Source: Parietaria judaica
Taxonomy: Eukaryota > Streptophyta > Magnoliopsida > Rosales > Urticaceae
Direction: 5' to 3'
DNA: 64,000 bases
Assembly (NCBI GenBank): GCA_954871525.1
Contig: OX940865.1
Span: 17,126,606 to 17,190,605, forward strand
Shown piece by piece: positions 35,201 to 45,030 of this stretch (its first letter is position 1; every line of letters begins with the position of its first letter). The notes under the pieces are model-generated. The model saw only the letters and a program-made list of their open reading frames with translations. It was not told the DNA's origin and ran no database searches. Both the position numbers and the translations under genes were made by a program.

Positions 35201-36832
35201 CAGAAACACCAAGGCAAAAAAATTAATGTAAAAGGAATGAGCAAGTATGTTAATGACCTTCTTGCCCTTCTGAATATGATGTACTTGTCAATTAGCTTTG
35301 GTGAAAAGTAAAAACATCAGTAAACATAAAACTACCGGAAAGCTCTAGAGCGTATTGATCCGCCGGAATCTCATCCTTCGAGACAAAAGATGCCGAGTAG
35401 CTGCCATCATAATGCACTAAATTAATATACATATATATATATATATATATATTCACATATATTTATGTTCAATATAACTTCATTAAACTAACACGGGAGT
35501 TTATTAATTTATCGAAGTTCCACTGTATATATAAAATACAAACTATGATTGTCATATTTTCAAGAATATGGATATATGACATGTTATATACATATGTTAA
35601 ATGCATTCTCAAATAAACTTCAGTAGATATAAAAATAAAATAAAAAATAAAATGTAGAAAACCATATATTTTCTCAGAGTTATATTAGATGTCCAGTCTT
35701 ATTTTTAATTCGATTATAAATTCATGTAGCCTAATTTCAGAATATACAGAAGTCACAGCTGAGAAAATCATGTTAAACGACATAAATTCTGTGAAACGAC
35801 AATGTACGCTAAACGACATGTATATAATAATGTATTAGAGTTAATAGCATAATGGACTCCTCCTTAATAAGGGATGTACGGATTTAACTCTTGAGTTCCA
35901 ATAATATCATAATTGGACCATCCTTTATGATTTTGGTGTGGATTTCGCCTTTTCGTTACAGAAATGGTCTCTCCTTTACGATTTAGAATGGAATTGGCCC
36001 TGTGAGTGTACGTGAAGTACTTGGACAATCTAACAATATTTCTAGGGTTATTTTAAAAAATGCCCATTTTGTGTCAAAGGTTTAAGAAAAATGCTCACTT
36101 GTGTGTATTTTTTACTCTCACGCATCGACATTTTTCTTAAACCTTTGACACATAATGGGCATTTCTTATAATTTCTATTTTTTTTTTCTTTCCAAAAAAA
36201 CAAAAATTATCCTTGACTTAGTAAAAAAAAAAGGCTTAGATATTATTGAATAGCCATCATAAAACAGGGGCTATTACTGCTATTATTTCTGAATGGAAGG
36301 ACCAAATACGAACACCGCCGTACAGGAAGGACCAAAAGCGCTAATGTAAAAACGACAATGTAACTGCACAAACAGTGTCGTTTTCTTCAATAAAGTAAAG
36401 TGTTCCTCTAAGCTAAGAAACGACAATCTAAGCTCCCCTACGAAATCGTCGTCTTCAATGGTGACCTCTCATCTCATCAGTGATCTTTCAGTTACGAATG
36501 GACCAAGGAACTCTACAGAGCTCGGAATTCGAAGCGAGGGTTTCGGAAACGAGAAATTGGAGTTTTGGAAATAGAAACGGCGACAGATTTCCATACCCGG
36601 AGACGAAAACCCCAGTGCCGAGGCGAAAGAAGAGAGCGATCGAAGCTCCGAGGATGTCGAGGACCTTGTCGGGCTTGACGGCGAACCTCTGGGGCTTGGG
36701 AGGCTTGAAATTCGGCGGAGGGGTGATCTTCACCGAGGACGAAGCTCTGACTGATGAGGAGAATCGTGTCGTTCCTCGCCACGAGAGAGGAGCGGAGACT
36801 CGAGCTTGCGCGAAGCTGAGAGCTCCGGCCAT
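32265..36832 (-). CDS. Chloroplast protein with tandem glutaredoxin/GST_N-like domains
   Basis: Twelve exons join in frame with GT-AG borders: 36832-36597, 35400-35336, 35191-35119, 34995-34977, 34898-34779, 34487-34418, 34298-34255, 34144-34103, 33937-33878, 32874-32807, 32529-32472 and 32354-32265. The product is 314 residues. Residues 1 to about 40 are rich in Ser, Arg and Ala, as in a plastid transit peptide. Domain 1 (about 115-197) starts IYEFEGCPFCRKVREI with a CPFC redox motif and ends MVDPNTGVSMYESDDIIKYL. A hydrophobic stretch (about 200-219) separates it from domain 2 (about 238-314), which has EGSPFCKYVREV, where the first Cys is Ser. I recognise it as the Arabidopsis At5g03880-type 'thioredoxin family' protein. 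Its substrate is not known. A CxxC in the first domain suggests thiol redox or glutathione chemistry. The CPFC motif is encoded by a 19-nt micro-exon. Confidence 0.92.
35428..35452. repeat. (TA)n microsatellite in intron 1
   Basis: A TA run lies about 30 bases upstream (coding strand) of the exon 2 acceptor. Confidence 0.85.
36058..36164. mobile_element. Miniature inverted repeat with 36-bp arms in intron 1
   Basis: Arms 36058-36093 and 36129-36164 are inverted copies identical at 35 of 36 bases, separated by a 35-base loop. The ends read AAATGCCCATTT. It is a small hairpin MITE or its remnant, inside intron 1 of the GST_N-domain gene. Confidence 0.8.
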
Positions 36833-37376
36833 GGCGGATTGTTGTGGAGTTTGGGAATGGACGAAAGGTCATGAAACTCGTGGCCATGAATGAGATTAGT
36901 ATAATATTACAGTCACGCCATTCACTCTTTTTTTATTATTTATTTATTTTGACCACGTTTTCTTTCAGTATTTGACTGATCAAACGACACGGTTGTAAGA
37001 AATGTTACCCATGACAAAAACGAATGCTTCGATATTATATATATATATTGCTGGGGTATTTTTGTAAAATAAATTAATAAAGAAAAATGATTTAATTAAT
37101 CATTTCTTTATTAAGTAAATCATATTAAACACCAATGTGCTCTTCCGAGGCCCGTTTTCGCAAAATAAAGTGTCCCGGTGTTCCTAAAAATATGAAAACA
37201 CCCAAAAACGACATAAAATTTGTGAAAAACGGCCACGAGAAGAGTCCGAGAGCAAAAAACACTTCAAGAGCCTTTTTGTGAGCCCCACGTACACCCAGGA
37301 GCCACCAGGGGCCGCCATGTGGCACTTCAGCTCCCCACTCGCCCCTCAGCTTCCTCCACGCGCGCCAATGAGATGA

Positions 37377-37393
37377 TGACGTCATCCCTGACG
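37377..37393 (+). promoter_or_regulatory. as-1-like element: TGACG-N7-TGACG
   Basis: Two TGACG motifs are separated by exactly seven bases, each followed by TCA, making TGACGTCA palindromes. This is the classic arrangement bound by TGA-class bZIP factors. It lies about 205 bases upstream of the LTR TATA box. Confidence 0.7.
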
Positions 37394-37597
37394 TCATCTG
37401 CGCGTGCCAGCGAGTGGGCAGCGCGTGGGCGGAACAGCGCGCACAAAACGTGCGCGTGTGGGCGTGTGGATGATCGGATCGGCGATCCGACGGTTGCGTT
37501 GGCTTCCTCTCGTCCAGGGCTTCAATTTGCATATAAAATTTGTTCTCGGGGACCTCCCGAAGCAATATATATATGCACCAGAGTCCCTGGATCCAGT

Positions 37598-37605
37598 TAT
37601 AAATA
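37598..37605 (+). promoter_or_regulatory. TATA box of the putative LTR
   Basis: TATAAATA lies in a GC-richer context about 550 bases from the element's left end. Confidence 0.55.
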
Positions 37606-38545
37606 CAGGCTCAGTTCATTCAAACGGCAACTCACTCAAACTCAACGGAATTCACTTGAATTCTCTCGAGCTCTTCCCTACTCCCTATAAACTCGCCTCC
37701 CTCTCATATACTCCACTAATGTTGAGCGTCGGAGGTGAATCAGGGGGTAGCCCCCCCGGTTTCCCTTGACCTCGGGTATAATTTTGCCAGGTCCGGAAAC
37801 TGAGCGATATCGGAGGTCTCGGAGGGATTCCTACACGGTCAAGGTCCTACTTGATAGGTCCTGTTCTACGTGGTGTCCGGTCTATCTCACATTCCATTGC
37901 GCGTCTGTGCGGATAGCTCGGGGACACGTATCAGGACCCACAATTCAGGTCGAGGGACTGGACCTGGGGAATCTCTCTAAATAGACCAACCAGAGGGGAA
38001 CCCCTGGAAAAGATCCTGGGACGATTCGACGACCCCGCCAGACTTTCTTCTAGATCTGCGTGGAACCTGTTCTGTCTCCCAGCCCCATATCTAACATTGA
38101 TATCGTGGCTTTGCGGACAGTCTGTAGGGCCCAGACTAGAATCGACGTCACAGGTCGAGGGGCCAATCTCCCAGGATCCACTGGATCAAACTCACTCTCC
38201 CGTTCGTGTGGACCCCGATTCCTGCGAGATACCCGAACATGTATCCCTGGCCTTGTCCATTCCAGGCTTTGAGGTAACAGGGGGGGAGTAATCCCCGGAT
38301 CGCTGGACCTCGAACGGCTACGATAGGTTTCGATCCCAGTGCCAGGAACTCCGCTCGGAATCCGTATCACTCATACGCCGAGAGAGAGCAAGAGGGAGGG
38401 AAAATCTGTCATCCTCGCAACAAGGCCAGCCAGAGGCCCATCCAAAGTCATCAGAAGCCCGCCACGTCATCAAACGACATTGAGCCAGGCCCAAAATCAA
38501 TAACTTGGGCCACAACAGTGTTTGATACAAAAAACGGCATCAACA

Positions 38546-39404
38546 TATATATATATATATATATATTTCATATTTTAAAATTAATTTAGTGTTATGGGAG
38601 TCTTTAGAGATTAATAAAATTAATTAAAAAGTATATTTTATTTGCGTGGTTTAGGTATTTAATAACGTTGTTGGTCTTTGCGTTCGAAAACTTAATGGCA
38701 TGGCCGTTCTTGACTATAAGGGAGCAAGTCGAACGCTCAAATCTTAAAAGCTTCAATTTATTAGATAGGGTGATTGTATTGTATACTTAATTAAATATAA
38801 AAATATTTTAGAGGCTCTAGAAATTCACTTAGTCTAAGGCCTCAACTAAAAAGACAAATTCAAAGTCGGTCTTGCTAGGGTTAGCTTTTGTGATTAGCAA
38901 AAATCTATATTACAATACAGTAGTTTTCTATATATATATATATGGATTGTGGACTCAATTTCACAGAACCTTTTGTATCATCAAATTAAGAAACCGAGAA
39001 ACCCTAAAGGAAATTCCCAAACACTGAGGCGTGTACTAGATTACGAACACCGTGTCAATCGTGTTCGTGAACACATATTCATCTAAAATCGTACTTCGTG
39101 GTTTTATCAGGTATTGATTAGTAGACAGTTAAATAAGATAGGAAGCTAGCTTGTTGAACAACGGTGAATATGCCAAAACGACACAAATATCAAATATAAC
39201 CAGAAACTAAGACAACGTACATCCCAAAGACGACACCTTCGTGATTTTGTGACTTATATTGCTATGTAAGAAGAAAAACGACACGATCCAGAAAAAACGA
39301 CAGCTAGAAACAGCAAGTAAATCATACATTTTTTAATTGTCATTAAAATACAAAAATTAATTCCTCAATATCAATCAGAATAGCAAAATTGTAGAATTAA
39401 ATAC
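38546..39404. other. AT-rich spacer between first exons
   Basis: A TA run abuts the LTR at 38546-38567. I searched the minus strand here for a second copy of exons 2-12 and saw none. Confidence 0.55.
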
Positions 39405-39703
39405 CCGGACGCGAAAACGCCAGTGCCTAAGCGGAAGAAGATGGCAAGAGAAGCTCCTAAAATGTCGCCACTCTTGTCCGGCCTCACTCCGAACGTCTTC
39501 GGCTCCGGTGCTTTGAAGTTCGTCGGAGCAGCGAAAGTTGTTGCTTTTTCCGAATTAGACGACGAATCAGCAGCGTCGTTTTCCGCATTCGACAATGTTG
39601 ATCTAACGGTCGAGAATTTGGAACGATTGCTAGGCTTCCCTCGGCGGGAGAATTTCCTTGGAGAGAAACTCGGAGCTTGCAAAAGGTTTAAAGCTCTCTC
39701 CAT
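39405..39703 (-). CDS. Alternative or duplicated first exon of the GST_N-domain gene
   Basis: An ATG at 39703 opens a 299-nt coding segment that ends TCCGG before a GTATTT donor. Its C-terminal part (NFKAPEPKTFGVRPDK, then DILGASLAIFFRLGTGVFAS) is clearly homologous to exon 1 at 36832-36597 (NFKPPKPQRFAVKPDK, then DILGASIALFFRLGTGVFVS). Its N-terminal 57 residues differ but are also Ser/Arg-rich like a transit peptide. The splice phase is the same (two bases of a Gly codon), so it could join exon 2 at 35400 in frame. No further exons were found between it and the 36832 gene. It is either an alternative promoter and first exon or the remnant of a truncated tandem duplicate. Confidence 0.7.
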
Positions 39704-40673
39704 GTCGTATGTTTGTTTGAAGCTAGAAATGGTGTCACTTTGGTAGTAAAATATTGAAATATATGAATTAAAAATAAAAATTCAGATAAAAACATAAAAT
39801 ATCAAGAGAAAGAGGGACAATTGTTTTTATTTAATTTTTACAAAGGATATTTGAGGGAATTATGTGATTGGTGGAGTGGATTTTCTTTATGTTTCTTTGT
39901 GCGAAAATAGAAAGACGATACATATTTATATAGCATGAATATATGTGTTTGTATCTAGATGAATAGAGTTGGTTTTTTGGACTATATGATCATAATTTTG
40001 TCCAATTTGAACGTCCTCGTACTGAATTAAACATATGATTATCTCTTATATTTATTGAGCTTGTTTTTTTTTTTTAATGTAAAACTAATATTGAGAACTT
40101 TGAAGATTTTGCAAGAGGTTCAAGACGTAGAAAAATGGTTTAAGAGACTCATTATTCTTCCAATTAATTGAATACTATTAGAAACTTTTAACAATTATTT
40201 AATATTAAATGAAACTATTGTTTAACCGTATATTATCAGAGAAATTTGTATTTTAATACTATCTATATATATATATATATATATGCAATATATAGCTTTA
40301 ATTTTCAAAACAATTCAAATATAGTGTAATTCTGACAAATATATCTTATATTTTTGTTCTTTTCAATTGAATTTGAAAAAATTATAATCTAAATCTCTTA
40401 AACTATGTTAATAGCACATACCTTTTTTAAAATTATGGAAAACATAGGTTTGAAACACACTGTCATGAACTATATGTTGTAGAACTTTGTTATATTGGCG
40501 ATTCGGGACTAAGTACTGCTAGCTAAGTACTAACTAATTAAATTAATAATTTATTAAATTAATAAGATAATAATTTTTAAATATATGTAAGTCACATTTG
40601 ACATATAAATTAATAATTCAATATATAGATTGGATGCACGATTTCGTCTACGATAATTTATATTGTTACGGCG
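39704..40673. other. Intergenic, AT-rich
   Basis: Upstream flank of the distal first exon. It has a TA run at about 40263-40284. No gene seen. Confidence 0.55.
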
Positions 40674-41340
40674 AAATCTATCTCTGTCGTTCAAGTATTT
40701 GGACTACAATCACGAAGGCCCAACATCCATACAAGCCCAGTTGACCAAGTAAAAGGGGTTCATGATAAACGATAGAGAAGAGCGACGAAAACTCTCACCA
40801 ATGAGGAGACATGCCACGACACGGCTTCATCGATGAAACCTCATCGATGAAGACCTTGCCAATAAACAGTAAAAGCGGCGAGACGTACCCTCGCCGACGT
40901 GGCCCAAAATACAGACGACATAGACCAAATGGTGCAATTGGAGCAATCAGCGTGCCGCAACCAACGCTCTAGCAGATTGACGACTACGGTTATTCCTACG
41001 ATAACAGCTATGCCATTGTGACCATTATGAGGGAATCAAACACAATTGTAACAACCCATCTATGAGGTCTGATTTGAATCATTTAGCTGATTATAAATAG
41101 AAGGCAAAGACGCCATGTACAAAGGATCGCATTTTTCACCATCAATACGCAAAATGGTTTCACGTTGAAGCCTAATCATTCAAAACAAACACCCAACTCA
41201 TTCTCTTGGACACTCATCTATTTCAATGTGATCTAGTTTTAACAGAAAGACCCGAACTTTAAGGTAATATAAGCTCGAAATTATGCTGACCGTAACTCCG
41301 TGACTGCAGAGGTGATTTTTTCACCTCAGCAATAAATAAA
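40674..41340 (+). mobile_element. LTR-like segment
   Basis: It starts TGTTACGGCG, is GC-richer than its flanks, and has a TATAAATA box at 41092-41099 followed by a plausible leader. A CCGTAAC near 41291, complementary to the start, could be the decayed end, but no target duplication was found. It is a likely degenerate solo LTR. Confidence 0.45.
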
Positions 41341-41635
41341 TAATATCATTATCTAATTGGTAATGCACTATGAATAAAAATACGAATCACATTAAATAGA
41401 TTGAATAAGTAATATTTTATCAAACTTATTATAATCATGCAATTTAATATTTATGTATATATATATATTATATGTATAGGTGGATATGAATTTTTACTTG
41501 AGCCTTTGGTCTGTAGTCTTTACTAAATAGAATTACATACGCTATTTAACTATGTATACGTTGTGTAATAGTCTAACTAGCTAGGCTTGCAAAACTAATG
41601 TAATTGATCTCTCTTTAAAATCACATTCGTATTCT

Positions 41636-41637
<2 letters not shown>

Positions 41638-41677
<40 letters not shown>
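41638..41677. repeat. (TA)20 microsatellite
   Basis: A long pure TA run lies near the foldback element at 41746. Confidence 0.9.
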
Positions 41678-41684
<7 letters not shown>

Positions 41685-41745
41685 TGTTTGCTAGTTTTGA
41701 TGATTAATTTTATAACGAATATTCAGTTAATTAAAATTTTATTTA

Positions 41746-42192
41746 GAAATAATAGCGGCATAAGTCCTCAACCTTTACTCAATTGGGGCGGCATAGCCCA
41801 ACCCCATTTAATAGCGGTATAAGTACCAAAAGATGATTTCCGTCCATATTTGACTAACGGAAGTAGTCAACGTTTGCGTGGTCAGCTTCTCATCAACATG
41901 GACGCCACGTAATCCGACATGTCACCATACACGTCATCCTCGCGTCATCAAATTTAATGCAATCGCCATTAATTTTGCATTAAATTTGATGACGCGAGGA
42001 TGACATGTATGGTGACATGTCGGATTACGTGGCGTCCACGTTGACGAGAAGCTGACCACGCAAACGTTGACTACTTCCGTTAGTCAAATATGGACGGAAA
42101 TCATCTTTTGGTACTTATACCGCTATTAAATGAGGTTGGGGCTATGTCGCCCCAGTTGAGTAAAGGTTAAGGACTTATGCCGCTATTATCCC
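41746..42192. mobile_element. 447-bp near-perfect foldback element
   Basis: The arms of about 210 bp run from GAAATAATAGCGGCATAAG at the left to CTTATGCCGCTATTATCCC at the right. They mirror each other with few mismatches around a short centre at about 41950-41975 (CAATCGCCATTAATTTTGCA). Flanks TTTTATTTA (41737-41745) and ATTTATTTA (42193-42201) agree at 8 of 9 bases, fitting a Mutator-like 9-bp duplication. There is no coding capacity. Confidence 0.9.
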
Positions 42193-42201
42193 ATTTATTT
42201 A

Positions 42202-44400
42202 TAACTGAATTTACTTATTAATTATAAATTATGATGGTCTAATTTTAATAATATTATTTTATAGATGTGTATACTATAGTACTAATCGCCACTTATCGAT
42301 AATTACGGGTTTCACATGCGTGAAAATATAGGAGTATCGACTTAATCAATAAACCTATATCTATCAATCTATTCATCAAAAATAATAACCGAACTCACCT
42401 CTAAGTGAAACTCTAGAAGGCACGTCCAAATAGCATAAACCTGATCTCATCCTTTAGGGTTACTTTTTTCCTTCCCAATTCCAATACATTCATCAACAAC
42501 TAAAAAAAATACCGTGTTAATTTAAACTTAAAACGATTAAATTCTCGAGCACTATCGATTAAAATTAAGTGGATGCTTACGTGTAGTCCATCTAGATGCG
42601 CAACGTGGCATGCATAGGTTAATCATATGAAAGACTTAGATTAATTATATGCCTTGTCGTATGTAATAGTAAGTGGCTTATAAGTCAAAAGCGAAAAACA
42701 TGCAAGGCATCAACTCGGCGGTGCCGCCCAGCCATTGGCGTGGAAGTGTCGCACCTCCTGCGCCATCTCACCCGACACTTGGGCCCCAATCACCCCACCA
42801 CAGAGTGTGTGCGTGTGTGTATATATATATATATATATATGTGTGAGTATAAATAATATCCGGATTTAAAATCGAATTCGGTCGCGGCTGGATGAAAATA
42901 TCGATACGGGCTTTGGGTTTTGATTTGTCAAATTTCGAATTCCTAAACTCAATTTTAAGCTTGAAACTACTACGAATATTCAATGACACCATGTAGTGTA
43001 GACGTTTCACGGAAACGTCATCTAAAACCCTACTCGGTGCGGGGCTTTAAACCACGTTTAAAAATTGTGGTCAAACCTGAGCTCAAATCAGACCACTCGC
43101 CCATACACAACGTCTCAGAAATACGCCTAAAAATTCAAATACTGATTTCTTACAGTGTTTGAATCACATACTTATAATAGTTTGAATTAATTTATTTTTT
43201 TCACTTTTCAGTTGTCTTTTGAATTTTCTTACTTTTTATTTTCTTATATTTAAGTGGATTTATATAAAACTTTAGCTGCACTTCTCCATTTGAAGTAGAT
43301 TACACACACACACACATATATATATATATATCGGCTGTTTATATATATATTATAATATAGTTTTAAGCGATTGATGATATATAATTTAAGAGAAAATAGT
43401 AATTTGAATATAAAAATAAGATCTCAGTAGACCTATGTTTACTTATATAGAGATTTTGTAGTATAAATAGTGTACTATATTGTCAAATAATATCTCTATT
43501 TTATTCTGACGAGAGAGAATGTCTCGTGTACGTGTTCGTATGGCATTAAAAAATGTAAAGATGAGATGAGAAAGGAATATATTCAGTTCGAAAAGCGTGT
43601 GATTTGAAAGCGTGAAGGGTCACAAATATTTCTAATTTGAACAACAGGAAAACTGGTATTTTTCTTGTTCGAGAAATGGGCATGCTATTTCCTAACCAAA
43701 GATTCATGCATGAAAATAAAATATATAAAATTGAAAGAGAAAGATGGTGGTTCAAATTCTAGACTTCATAGCATGCCCATGAAAAGCTACGTCATATTTC
43801 TTGGGATGCAAGTCAAGATAACGTATCAGTTTAACTAGGGCAAGGAAGACCATCCCTTCTTAGTTCTTATATTATTATAATATTCTTTTGAACACTCTAG
43901 TGTGTGCCCAAGTGAAGTAATTCATTTTTAACGTTCTTAGATCATTTTTTAGAGGTTCTCGCAAGAAGGCGGTAACTTTTTATTCGAATATCTGAACGAG
44001 ATTTGCAACAAACACTAAACCGAAAGTTCAAATAACAAAAGAGTGATCCGAAACTATTTCTAAGTGATTTTTTTTTTGTTGTTGTTGTTGATATGTTTAC
44101 TTTTCTGTTTTCATTGTTTTATGATCTCGGTTGCATCGAACCCGCCTTGAGTTTCTTTTTTCTTTCAATTTCACGCTCTTGTGATATTACAGTTTTGACG
44201 TTTAAAAGTTTAATTTACGAACCGATCGATTGAATAAAAATTTAGAAAATAATTGATGATTGATATTCGTGAATCAAGCTGGAAAATTTTGCAAATCTCA
44301 ATCTTTGTTACTTTTTACGATCTTCTATGAGTTAAACCTTTGTAATATATATATATATATATATATAATGTATATATAAATCTAAAAACCGAAAGTGATA
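42202..44400. other. Intergenic spacer
   Basis: No gene seen. A mixed GT/TA microsatellite lies at about 42800-42842 and CA/TA runs near 43303-43331. The 42860-43130 part is slightly GC-richer and may be transposon debris. Confidence 0.5.
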
Positions 44401-44404
44401 TTTT

Positions 44405-44455
44405 CCTGTCGAAAGTGCATGCACAATGATGCACTAGATTGAATAGTGGGATGTT

Positions 44456-44498
<43 letters not shown>

Positions 44499-45030
44499 TT
44501 GAAAATTGATATATTGTCATATATATGTGTGGTACATTCATCAGCCTGACATATATAATGACACAAGCTAGCTCAACCATATATCTAAAAGATTTATTAA
44601 ACCAAAAAAAATAAAACAACAATATTCAAAATAAATAACCGATGAACATAGTACTTAGCAAAAGCAAATCATCATATTACTTAGCTAGTTTTGTGCTTTT
44701 TAATTGTTGTAAAATATTTTAATTACATACAAAATATCTATACTACTTCCTTAATGTGGAACAAGCCATGCACAATGATAGTGAACTAGACTGAATAGTG
44801 GAATGTTACTTTTTGGTTTCTGTGATATACTTTGATAATTGAAAAATATTGCCATGTTATGAAAATTAAACCAAAAATGAAACGAAATTCAAAATAATCT
44901 ATTATAATTTTTTAAGGAAAGAATCATGTTCTTATCCATTTAGCTTTATGCTTTTGAATGCTTGAAAAATATTTTTATACATTTTTTGTGCTTCTAATGA
45001 ATATATAAATGTTCTTCCTTAATGTGGTAC
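44405..45030. repeat. Degenerate tandem duplication, unit about 350 bp
   Basis: GCACAATGATGCACTAGA at 44421 corresponds to GCACAATGATAGTGAACTAG at 44771. Both are followed by GAATAGTG.GATGTTACTTT and later by ATTAAACCAAAAA, ATTCAAAATAA and CTTCCTTAATGTGG. The first copy also holds a long TA run (44460-44496). Confidence 0.75.

Larger units (their letters stand above)
37049..38545 (+). mobile_element. Probable solo LTR, about 1.5 kb
   Basis: The segment begins TGCTGG and ends CATCAACA. It is flanked by TATAT on each side, within TA-rich sequence. It is much GC-richer than the surroundings, has a TATAAATA box at 37598-37605, and contains GTTGAGCGTCGGAGG near 37722, a motif common in plant Gypsy-type LTRs. 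No PBS or coding domain was found. It lies between the two alternative first exons. The TA-rich flanks weaken the duplication evidence. Confidence 0.55.

Noticed and set aside
36480..36893. Plus-strand open frame of 137 residues
   Set aside because: Antisense to exon 1 of the redox-domain gene.
37319..37769. Overlapping open frames in the GC-rich segment
   Set aside because: They belong to the putative LTR and show no domain.
39423..39746. Plus-strand open frame of 107 residues
   Set aside because: Antisense to the alternative first exon at 39405-39703.
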